The notes under the pieces: model-generated
The model's input: the letters and a program-made list of their open reading frames with translations, nothing else
Told to the model about the DNA's origin: nothing
Database searches by the model: none
Shown: positions 1 to 5,614 of the stretch, in pieces
How the letters are laid out: each line of letters starts with the position of its first letter
How positions within the stretch are numbered: the stretch's first letter is position 1
Source: Planctomycetota bacterium
GTDB taxonomy: Bacteria > Planctomycetota > Planctomycetia > Pirellulales > Lacipirellulaceae
Assembly: GCA_022615465.1 (NCBI GenBank)
Contig: JAKEGR010000305.1
Span: forward strand, 1 to 5,673
DNA length: 5,673 bases
Direction of reading: 5' to 3'
Translations under genes and position numbers: made by a program

Positions 1-90
1 GAAGCTGGTTGCGGGTGTGAAGCTGGTTGCGGGTGTGAAGCTGGCTGTGGGTGTGAAGCTGGCTGTGGGTGTGAAGCTGGCTGTGGCGTT
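1..90 (+). repeat. 18-bp in-frame tandem repeat encoding EAGCGC
   Basis: Five adjacent 18-bp units are visible, and the array probably continues past the left edge. Units 1 and 2 (1-36) are both GAAGCTGGTTGCGGGTGT. Units 3 and 4 (37-72) are both GAAGCTGGCTGTGGGTGT. Unit 5 (73-90) matches units 3 and 4 for its first 15 bases and then changes Cys to Val. The two subtypes differ only at two synonymous third positions (GGT TGC against GGC TGT), so the peptide is unchanged. Because 18 is a multiple of 3, gain or loss of units keeps the reading frame. Confidence 0.93.
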
Positions 91-630
91 GATGGTTGCA
101 GGTTTGCCGGTCAAACATGGGACGACTGCGGCCAATCAGGCCCACGACTTTGCCCTTGCACCGACGCCTGCGGCGACTGTGGTGATCCGGGCTGTGGCTG
201 CGAAGCCGACTGCGGGTGTGCTGTTGACTGTGGCGAACCAAGTTGCGGCTGTAGCGATGGCCACGGCGGCGACTCGCTTGGATGTTGCCTGCTTGCCGCC
301 ATCGGCAATTGCCTCTGTGGCTGCAGCGGCTGCGACGGCGAGTGTTATTGGAGCGAGTGGCACAACGATCCGCCGCGTTGCCAGGATCCGTGCGACCACT
401 GTGGAAACTGGATCGGCGCAGGCTCTGGCTACCGTGCCCCCTACGCGCATCCATACGCGATTGGCGCGGCCCCCGGCCGCACGGATTTCGCGAAAAAGAA
501 CAGTGCAGCGCCCGCAGTGGCAAAGAACAGTAAAACTCGCCCTGCCGCGTCCGCCCGCATGGCACGCAAGCCACGCGACTCCGCACCGCAAAGGCCGCGT
601 CCCACTCAGCCGAAGAAGAATCAGCAATGA
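1..630 (+). CDS. Cysteine/glycine-rich repeat protein with basic C-terminal tail (5'-partial)
   Basis: The frame starting at base 1 is open for 209 codons to a TGA at 628-630; the start codon lies off the left edge. The visible protein opens with EAGCGC repeats (residues 1-30) and continues with Cys-Gly pairs (about 31-115). An aromatic block follows, YWSEWHNDPPRC (116-127), then CDHCGNW (131-137) and a Tyr/Pro stretch (YRAPYAHPY, 144-152). By my count there are 32 cysteines, all at or before residue 134. Residues 159-209 form a Cys-free tail with 14 Lys/Arg and only 2 acidic residues. The codon-level pattern and the clean stop before the convergent tatD argue that this frame is real. I recall similar Cys-rich proteins ending in a WSEWHNDPPRC/CDPC-type block from Pirellulales, usually exported, but the N-terminus is missing so no signal peptide can be checked. 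A disulfide-linked envelope protein or a metal binder are both possible; the function is not known. Confidence 0.8.
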   Translation, partial: EAGCGCEAGCGCEAGCGCEAGCGCEAGCGVDGCRFAGQTWDDCGQSGPRLCPCTDACGDCGDPGCGCEADCGCAVDCGEPSCGCSDGHGGDSLGCCLLAAIGNCLCGCSGCDGECYWSEWHNDPPRCQDPCDHCGNWIGAGSGYRAPYAHPYAIGAAPGRTDFAKKNSAAPAVAKNSKTRPAASARMARKPRDSAPQRPRPTQPKKNQQ

Positions 631-654
631 ACCGGCGAGCAGGATCGTCCTCGA

Positions 655-676
655 CCCCCGGACTCCGGCTGCTTTT
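655..676 (+). terminator. Weak candidate terminator between the convergent Cys-rich and tatD genes
   Basis: The 46-bp gap between the two stop codons contains CCGGACTCCGG (658-668), a short GC-rich inverted repeat. It is followed by CTGC and four T residues (673-676) on the plus strand. This has the general form of an intrinsic terminator for the Cys-rich gene, but the stem is only 4-5 bp and the T run is short. Read on the minus strand there is no T run after it, so nothing supports a terminator for tatD. Confidence 0.25.
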
Positions 677-1450
677 CTACCTCAAGAACAGCCGGTTTGC
701 ATTCGCGGTGGTTTGCTCGGCAAACTTATCGAGCGTCACGTCGCGGACTTCGGCCAGGCAGGTTGCCGTGTAAAGCACGTGGGCCGGCTCGTTCCGCTTG
801 ATCTTGCGGATCGGCTCGGGTGACAAGTACGGGCTGTCGGTCTCGATGAGGATGCGGTCGTCCGGCACGGCGGCCGCGATGGCCCGCAGCTCGTTGGACT
901 TCTTGTACGTCACCATTCCCGCGAAGCTGATCGCGAGACCCATCGCGACGCACTCTTCCATCATGGCCCGGCTACCGGTAAACGAGTGCATGACACCCAA
1001 GAGCGGCCCGCGGGCGTGGGCTTCGCGGAGCATCGTCAGGATGTCATTGTCGCAGTCGCGCATGTGAACGAGGAAGGGCAAGCCCCTCGCCTGCGACAAG
1101 CGGATGTGCCGATCGAAATAATCCTGCTGGACTTCGAAGGGTGTGAAATCCCAATAGCGGTCGAGACCCGTTTCACCAACGGCCACCACGCCCGGCTGAC
1201 CGAGCATCGCCACAATTCGGTCCCAATCGCCCGGTCGTGCCTCGGCCAGATAATTGGGCTGCATGCCGACTGCGGCATGAACGCCTTCGTATTTGGCCGC
1301 AAGCTCAATGCACACCTGGCTTGTATCGGCCGAGATGCCGACCGCAACCAGGTGTTCAACGCCTGCCGCGAGTGCCCGCGCAATGACCTCAGCCCGGTCA
1401 TCGTCGAATTCGGGCTGATCGAGATGGGCGTGCGTGTCGAACAGTCGCAT
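677..1450 (-). CDS. tatD: TatD-family metal-dependent hydrolase (putative DNase)
   Basis: This 257-residue protein matches the usual 255-265 residue length of TatD/YcfH amidohydrolase-superfamily enzymes, cytoplasmic TIM-barrel proteins that bind two divalent metals; several members are DNases. The metal-site motifs are all present: DTHAHL (His7, His9), VGETGLD (Glu93), LVHMRD (His129), MHSFTG (His155) and IETDSPYL (Asp205). The family signature KRNEPAHV is at 218-225. The loop that often reads GxHPH is VGMQPN here (61-66), a variant I associate with planctomycetes. The ATG start at 1448-1450 places DTHAHL at the expected N-terminus and has a GAGG Shine-Dalgarno 4 bases upstream, the best ribosome site in the window. 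It follows the 153-residue gene by 61 bases and may be the last gene of the nuo transcript. The family is certain; the substrate, and whether it corresponds to TatD or to YcfH/YjjV, is not. Confidence 0.95.
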   Translation of the reverse strand: MRLFDTHAHLDQPEFDDDRAEVIARALAAGVEHLVAVGISADTSQVCIELAAKYEGVHAAVGMQPNYLAEARPGDWDRIVAMLGQPGVVAVGETGLDRYWDFTPFEVQQDYFDRHIRLSQARGLPFLVHMRDCDNDILTMLREAHARGPLLGVMHSFTGSRAMMEECVAMGLAISFAGMVTYKKSNELRAIAAAVPDDRILIETDSPYLSPEPIRKIKRNEPAHVLYTATCLAEVRDVTLDKFAEQTTANANRLFLR

Positions 1451-1454
1451 GGCA

Positions 1455-1458
1455 CCTC
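1455..1458 (-). promoter_or_regulatory. Shine-Dalgarno GAGG of the tatD-family gene
   Basis: On the minus strand GAGG lies 4 bases before the ATG at 1450. It supports the chosen start and contrasts with the three genes upstream, which have no clear purine-rich site in this position. Confidence 0.6.
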
Positions 1459-1511
1459 GAATGGATCAAGCAAGTGGGATGTGGTAAGTCGGCGAGACCC
1501 GCCAGGATCGC

Positions 1512-1973
1512 TTACGCCGGTTCGCCTTGGCGAGTGATCGTCGGGGCGGCCGGTTTTGCCTTCAGCCTTTCCAGCAAATCGAGTTGCCCCTTGGCCATGC
1601 CGAACGCCTCGGCGGCGAACTCCCCGGCGGCCGGTGCGAGGCGCGCCGCGGCGACGCATTTCTCCAGTTCGGCCATATCCTGCTGATGATAGCCGATCGC
1701 TTCCGCGACGAGATAATCGATGTCGAGGTCGTGCGTGTCGGTGAATTCCATGGGGAACTCGCCTGCATCGGGGATCGCGCCGGCGGCCATGATCTGCTCG
1801 CTCACCCGCTCGGCCAGCGCATCCTGGCCAGTGACGATTTCGTCGAGCGTATTCAGCGCCGCTTCTCGGCCGGCGGGCACGTAGGGCCTCGCCCAGCGCA
1901 AATACTGCGGAAACGATTTTCGAAGGATGACCAGCACGCGATTGAGCAAAACGATAGTTTCCGGAGATGACAT
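1512..1973 (-). CDS. Conserved hypothetical helical protein with GEFPMEFTD motif, possibly ferritin-like
   Basis: This 153-residue protein has no membrane segment or signal peptide, so it is probably cytoplasmic. Its pattern suggests a mostly alpha-helical bundle: about 4-29 (ending in SFPQYLRWARPY), 36-64 (TLDEIVTGQDALAERVSEQI), 80-112 (DLDIDYLVAEAIGYHQQDMA) and 113-138. The loop GEFPMEFTDTHDLDIDYLV (71-89) is the most distinctive part. I recall small planctomycete proteins with this loop, and the helix spacing resembles ferritin-like four-helix bundles. Candidate ligands such as Glu45, His81, Glu91, His96 and Glu102 exist, but no canonical ExxH di-iron motif is visible, so metal binding is only a guess. 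Residues 139-153 are a low-complexity tail. The ATG at 1971-1973 has no good Shine-Dalgarno. The gene lies 41 bases after nuoN and 61 before tatD on the same strand, so co-transcription is likely. Coding status is firm; function is unknown. Confidence 0.85.
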   Translation of the reverse strand: MSSPETIVLLNRVLVILRKSFPQYLRWARPYVPAGREAALNTLDEIVTGQDALAERVSEQIMAAGAIPDAGEFPMEFTDTHDLDIDYLVAEAIGYHQQDMAELEKCVAAARLAPAAGEFAAEAFGMAKGQLDLLERLKAKPAAPTITRQGEPA

Positions 1974-2014
1974 ACGACGAGATTTCTCGGTCTAAACCAG
2001 GGAAAACACAACCT

Positions 2015-3769
2015 CTACATCAACAACTGTTCGCTCGCCTGCCTGGCCCACTCGGTGAGGCTTTGCGGGAGGATGCCAAAGACCAGCACCGGTAGCGTTA
2101 TGAGCAGCACATAAACCGCGGGCAGAAACCCGATTGCCGCCAGGCCGCGGGCGTCTGGCTCAGGATCGATGCAGATCGTCTTCGCCACGCGGAGGTAATA
2201 CACCAGCGAAACGACCGTGTTCAGGCCGGCGATTACCAGCAAGGCAATCATCCACGGACCACCAGCGATCACGAGCGACCGAAAGATCGCGAACTTACCG
2301 ACAAAACCGGCTAACGGCGGAATTCCGATCAAGCTCACCAGGATTGCCGTGAAGGCGACACTCGTCAGCGGAGCGACCCGGATCAGCCCGGCGTAGTCGG
2401 CGATCTCTTCGCTCTGGAGTACGCCCCGCAGGAACGCGACAATCGCGAACGCGCCCAGGTTCATGAATAGATAGGCGCTGACGTAGAACAGTAGGGCGGC
2501 AATCGCCTCGCGGGCACTCACTACGTCGCTACCGGCAAGTTGGACCGCCGCGGCAACCGCCATAATCATGTAGCCAGCGTGGGCGATCGTCGAATAGGCC
2601 AACAGCCGCTTGATGTTCGTTTGGCCGTACGCGACCAGATTGCCAAACGTGCAGGTGATGGCGGCGATGACGGCCAACAACCGAACGATGAACGTGCGTA
2701 CCGGAGCGAGTTGGGCCGCTGGGGTTGCAGGCGCGTCCTGGTCCGCCAAGCTCTGTCCGCTGGACGGGGTGTTCTCGCCGGCCGAAGCGGGTTGACCATC
2801 GGCGGATTGCAACATCGCGACCGCGCGAACCGGCACGACGCGATGGATCGAAGCATTCGCGGGCGCTGGCGCGGCCTCGCGGGCGGGAACGGCACTCACT
2901 CCCAACGCGATGCGAACGAGCAACGCGAGCGCGGCTGCTTTCGAGGCAATCGAAAGGAATGCGTCCACCTCGGCCGATGCGCCTTCAAACACGTCCGGGC
3001 ACCAGAAGTGGAATGGCACCGCCGAAAGCTTGAACGCAAGGCCAACCGAAATCATCAGGGCTGCGAGGGCCAATACCATCAGTTTGCCGGAACTATCCCC
3101 GTCACCCATCATGCGTGGAATGTCCATCTCGACGAGTCGTGCGGCAATCGTCGGCAAATGGGCGCTGCCCACCAGACCAGCCAGCAGGCTAATGCCGTAG
3201 AGCATGACACCAGCCGCCCCAGCGCCGAAAACCGCGTACTTGAGAGCCGCCTCGCTGGCCCGTCGCCGGCCCTTGATGATGCCGGCAAGCACGTAGGATG
3301 GCACACTGGCCATTTCCACCGCCAGAAACACCGTCATCAAATGGTTGGTCGACGCCATCAGGCACATTCCGAGCGTGGAACCCAACAGCAGTGTGTAGAA
3401 GTCCTGTCCGTCATCGCGGTCGGCCAGCCCCGTCATGCGGACGAGGACCACAAACAGGACCGCAAAGAACAGCAGGAATACACGGAAAAACGCGGTCATC
3501 GAGTCGTAGATGAGCATTCCAGTAAATATCTCGTGGCGCTCAACGTTCCCAAACTGGCCCAGGCCGCCCGCGGGCAGGGCATACCACAGCGCGATCGCCG
3601 CCCCAATCAGAGCGATCCAGAACGGATTGATCTTCTCGCCCCAGCGAAACACGCGTACGAGCAGCATCACGACAATTGTCGCCGAGATGGCCAACTCTGG
3701 CCGGAACAGCGGCAGACTGACGTGGAGCGTGTTGTCGACCAGATTGTTGACGAGCGATTGGAAATTCAC
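2015..3769 (-). CDS. nuoN: NADH-quinone oxidoreductase subunit N with long periplasmic-side insertion
   Basis: NuoN is an antiporter-like membrane subunit of complex I that helps translocate protons as NADH is oxidised and quinone reduced. The 584-residue protein is dominated by hydrophobic helices and keeps the expected channel residues: Glu152 (AVEMASVPSYVLAG), Lys247 (FKLSAVPFHFWCPDVFEGA), Lys277 (FLSIASKAAA) and Lys492 (PPLAGFVGKF). QTNIKRLLAYSTIAHAGY (383-400) is strongly NuoN-like. It is about 100 residues longer than E. coli NuoN, mainly because of an Ala/Pro-rich stretch at about 291-357. The start is GTG at 3767-3769; an in-frame TGA lies two codons upstream and the next Met (35) would cut into the first helix. 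No clear Shine-Dalgarno is seen. It begins 15 bases after the nuoM stop, the usual nuoM-nuoN order, and is surely co-transcribed with it. Confidence 0.96.
   Translation of the reverse strand: MNFQSLVNNLVDNTLHVSLPLFRPELAISATIVVMLLVRVFRWGEKINPFWIALIGAAIALWYALPAGGLGQFGNVERHEIFTGMLIYDSMTAFFRVFLLFFAVLFVVLVRMTGLADRDDGQDFYTLLLGSTLGMCLMASTNHLMTVFLAVEMASVPSYVLAGIIKGRRRASEAALKYAVFGAGAAGVMLYGISLLAGLVGSAHLPTIAARLVEMDIPRMMGDGDSSGKLMVLALAALMISVGLAFKLSAVPFHFWCPDVFEGASAEVDAFLSIASKAAALALLVRIALGVSAVPAREAAPAPANASIHRVVPVRAVAMLQSADGQPASAGENTPSSGQSLADQDAPATPAAQLAPVRTFIVRLLAVIAAITCTFGNLVAYGQTNIKRLLAYSTIAHAGYMIMAVAAAVQLAGSDVVSAREAIAALLFYVSAYLFMNLGAFAIVAFLRGVLQSEEIADYAGLIRVAPLTSVAFTAILVSLIGIPPLAGFVGKFAIFRSLVIAGGPWMIALLVIAGLNTVVSLVYYLRVAKTICIDPEPDARGLAAIGFLPAVYVLLITLPVLVFGILPQSLTEWARQASEQLLM
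2699..2899 (-). other. NuoN insertion: Ala/Pro-rich loop, residues about 291-357
   Basis: Between the helix carrying Lys277 and the helix beginning RLLAVIAAITCTFGN, E. coli NuoN has a linker of roughly 10-15 residues. Here the linker is about 67 residues with 18 Ala and 9 Pro by my count, no Lys, and segments such as PAREAAPAPAN and QPASAGENTPSSGQSLADQD. It is in frame, has no stop, and both flanking helices are intact. It therefore looks like a tolerated disordered loop rather than a frameshift or a broken gene. Confidence 0.8.
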
Positions 3770-3784
3770 GGCTCAATTACTTTT

Positions 3785-5554
3785 CTAGGATTCAGGATTC
3801 GGCGCGACCAGGTTGCTCACCGATGCGGTTTCCGGCGGCGTCTGCGACTGAAGCTTGGCCGGCTCGTTCGCGCGGGTCCAGTCGGTAAGCTCCACCACGG
3901 TCTTGTCGACCGATGGCTGCATGACATCGAGCAAGGCCCGCGGATACACGCCAAACAGAATCGCCATCGCCAGAAGCGGCGCGGCGATCGAGAACTCGCG
4001 GAACGTAATCGGCGTGAGTGCCTCGGGATGCGGGCCTTTGTATTCAGCACCGAGGTACACCCGCTGAATCGCCCAGAGGATGTAGGCGGCCGTGAGGATT
4101 ACCACACCGGCTGAGATCACCGCGAGGGCGGGGCTGAATTTCCATGCGGACAGGACCACCAACACTTCGCCAATGAATCCGCACAGGCCGGGCAGGCCCA
4201 ACGCGGCAAAGAAAATCCCGATCGCCAGGCCGCTGTAAACCGGCATCTTGGAAAAAAGGCCGCCGAACTCGTTCAGATTGCGGTGGTGTACCCGGTCGTA
4301 AAGCACACCCACCATGAAGAACATGCCAGCCGAGCTGATGCCGTGGGCAATCATTTGGAACATGGCTCCGTTCATGCCCATCTTCCAGTAGTCGGGGTTA
4401 TAGCCCGTGCGGTCGATCGCGCTCCACACGCCCAGCCCCAGCACCACGTAACCCATGTGGCTTACGGAGCTATAGGCGACCATCCGCTTGAAATCCGTCT
4501 GCGCCAGCGCCGCGAACGCGCCATAGACCATGCTCACCACGCCAACGGCGCAAACGAAATATGCCAGGTCGTAACCTGCCTCGGGGCAAATCGGATAGCA
4601 GATTCGGATAATGCCGTAACCGCCCATTTTGAGCAGCACGCCGGCCAGGATCATCGAGATCGGCGTGGGCGCTTCGACGTGGGCATCCGGCAACCAGGTG
4701 TGGACCGGCACGCTGGGCACCTTGATCACGAAGCCGATGAACAAGAGCAGGAATGCCCACCAGGCGAGCGACTTCCCCCCCAGCACTTCGCGATCGAAAA
4801 GTTTCGTGTGCTGACCCATCCATTGCATGGCCAGGATATTGAACGTGTGTTGTGGTGTTTTGGCCGATTGAATCTGCTCGATCCTCTCCTGACGGAGCGC
4901 CACATCGAGTTGCGGGCTAACAACGCCAGTCTCCGTCAGTTGATCGGCAGGCAGATCCCGCAGATCACTGTTGAAGTACAGCATCAGGATGGCGATCAGC
5001 ATCAACACGCCGCCGAGCAAGGTATACAGGAAAAACTTGATCGCGGCATACTCTTTCCGCGGCCCGCCCCAAATGCCGATCAGGAAGTACATCGGCAGCA
5101 GCATCACTTCCCAGAACACGTAGAACAGGAAGAAATCGAGCGCGAGGAACACGCCGAGCATGCCCGTTTCCAGCAGCAGAAACAGCACGCAGTAGGCCTT
5201 CTCATGTTTTGTGATCGGCCAACTCGCAGCCATGGCCAACAGACTCACAAAGGTCGTCAGCACCACCAGCGGAAAACTAATGCCGTCCAAGCCCATCAGG
5301 TACTGGACGCCGAATGATGGAATCCAATCGTAGGCAAATAGATTTTGCATTTTCGCCTCGCCGGCGCGGAACTGGACTTCGTTGTCGCCGAAGATCATGA
5401 GAAGCGACATCACGAACACGACGGCCGTCGTCGCCAGCGAGATCCATTTGATCGTCAGGCCGCGGAGCGGCAGCAGCGCAACGATCAGCGCCACGAAGGC
5501 TGGCAGGAAAACCAACGTGCTAAGAAAGCCAACAGCAGTGGAAGGATCAAACAT
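3785..5554 (-). CDS. nuoM: NADH-quinone oxidoreductase subunit M
   Basis: NuoM is the middle antiporter-like proton-pumping subunit of complex I in the cytoplasmic membrane. Starting at the ATG at 5552-5554 the protein has 589 residues and begins with a hydrophobic first helix (VGFLSTLVFLPAFVALIVALLP). Conserved sites are Glu149 (FYVFWEVMLLPMYFLIG), Lys278 (FVIKVPSVPVHTWLPDAHVEAPT region), Lys309 (AGVLLKMGGYG), SSVSHMGYV (362-370) and Glu463 (GFIGEVLVV). The Glu at that last site, where NuoN has Lys, identifies the protein as NuoM. E. coli NuoM is about 509 residues; the extra length is a hydrophilic loop at about 196-262 and a polar Pro/Gln/Glu tail at 560-589. An in-frame TTG at 5626 would add 24 non-hydrophobic residues, reading through a GC hairpin, and is unlikely to be the start. 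No Shine-Dalgarno precedes the ATG. nuoN follows after 15 bases; upstream nuo genes presumably lie off the right edge. Confidence 0.96.
   Translation of the reverse strand: MFDPSTAVGFLSTLVFLPAFVALIVALLPLRGLTIKWISLATTAVVFVMSLLMIFGDNEVQFRAGEAKMQNLFAYDWIPSFGVQYLMGLDGISFPLVVLTTFVSLLAMAASWPITKHEKAYCVLFLLLETGMLGVFLALDFFLFYVFWEVMLLPMYFLIGIWGGPRKEYAAIKFFLYTLLGGVLMLIAILMLYFNSDLRDLPADQLTETGVVSPQLDVALRQERIEQIQSAKTPQHTFNILAMQWMGQHTKLFDREVLGGKSLAWWAFLLLFIGFVIKVPSVPVHTWLPDAHVEAPTPISMILAGVLLKMGGYGIIRICYPICPEAGYDLAYFVCAVGVVSMVYGAFAALAQTDFKRMVAYSSVSHMGYVVLGLGVWSAIDRTGYNPDYWKMGMNGAMFQMIAHGISSAGMFFMVGVLYDRVHHRNLNEFGGLFSKMPVYSGLAIGIFFAALGLPGLCGFIGEVLVVLSAWKFSPALAVISAGVVILTAAYILWAIQRVYLGAEYKGPHPEALTPITFREFSIAAPLLAMAILFGVYPRALLDVMQPSVDKTVVELTDWTRANEPAKLQSQTPPETASVSNLVAPNPES
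3787..3797 (-). promoter_or_regulatory. Shared 11-nt element upstream of nuoN
   Basis: On the minus strand this reads TCCTGAATCCT and ends 17 nt before the nuoN GTG. It overlaps the last codons of nuoM (Pro-Glu-Ser-stop). The same 11 bases occur at the same 17-nt distance before the nuoM ATG. On the plus strand the heptamer AGGATTC is repeated twice here (3787-3800). A role in translation or mRNA processing is inferred only from position; it does not resemble a Shine-Dalgarno. Confidence 0.3.
4769..4972 (-). other. NuoM extended hydrophilic loop, residues about 195-262
   Basis: Between the helix ending LMLIAILMLYF and the helix beginning WWAFLLLFIGFVIK there is a polar stretch of nearly 70 residues, rich in Asp, Glu and Gln. 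It includes DLPADQLTETGVVSPQLD and QHTFNILAMQWMGQHTKLFD. E. coli NuoM has roughly 25 residues here. A TFD/NIL-type segment in this loop occurs in NuoM of several non-proteobacterial groups, so only part of the extension may be unusual. Confidence 0.65.
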
Positions 5555-5571
5555 TTGCGGAGACAACTTAC

Positions 5572-5582
5572 AGGATTCAGGA
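5572..5582 (-). promoter_or_regulatory. Shared 11-nt element upstream of nuoM
   Basis: On the minus strand this reads TCCTGAATCCT and ends 17 nt before the nuoM ATG. It is identical in sequence and spacing to the copy before nuoN. The 17-nt spacers themselves are unrelated, so the identity is confined to this block. No further copy was seen before the other two minus-strand genes. Confidence 0.3.
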
Positions 5583-5598
5583 GTTGGGTGATTTAGCA

Positions 5599-5614
5599 CC
5601 GGCCGCAAGGCCGG
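5599..5614 (-). repeat. Perfect GC hairpin in the nuoM leader
   Basis: A perfect inverted repeat with 6-bp arms (CCGGCC and GGCCGG) surrounds a 4-nt loop: TTGC on the transcribed minus-strand RNA, GCAA on the plus strand. It lies 44 bases upstream of the nuoM ATG. No T run follows it on the minus strand, so it is not a typical intrinsic terminator. It could be an intercistronic mRNA-stabilising or processing stem. Confidence 0.6.

Noticed and set aside
1..90. The tandem repeat as a possible CRISPR array
   Set aside because: The units are directly adjacent, 18 bp long with no spacers, and translate in frame to EAGCGC, so this is a coding repeat.
17..823. A 268-codon plus-strand frame covering the left end and part of tatD antisense
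   Set aside because: It is one base out of phase with the Cys-rich frame, gives a low-complexity Ala/Val/Thr product with no recognisable domain, and overlaps the conserved end of tatD on the opposite strand. Its length comes from the in-frame 18-bp repeat and high GC.
1491..1503. Inverted repeat GGCG-5 nt-CGCC upstream of tatD
   Set aside because: A 4-bp stem is expected by chance in GC-rich sequence, and no further structure or T run supports it.
986..1659. Frames antisense to, or overlapping in another phase, tatD and the 153-aa gene
   Set aside because: They conflict with tatD, which has every family motif in order, and their translations show no domain or conserved pattern.
1978..1989. 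Short inverted repeat CGAGA-TT-TCTCG between nuoN and the 153-aa gene
   Set aside because: A 5-bp stem with a 2-nt loop cannot close properly, and there is no T run. It is too weak to call a terminator or operator.
2540..4114. A 524-codon plus-strand frame antisense to nuoN and the end of nuoM
   Set aside because: The product is rich in Arg, His and Gln with no domain, and it crosses the nuoM/nuoN junction. The minus-strand frames carry the conserved channel residues. Long antisense frames are expected in GC-rich DNA that avoids TTA, CTA and TCA codons on the sense strand.
4283..5317. A 344-codon plus-strand frame antisense to nuoM
   Set aside because: The His/Gln/Glu-rich product is the mirror image of hydrophobic codons in nuoM; there is no motif and no ribosome site.
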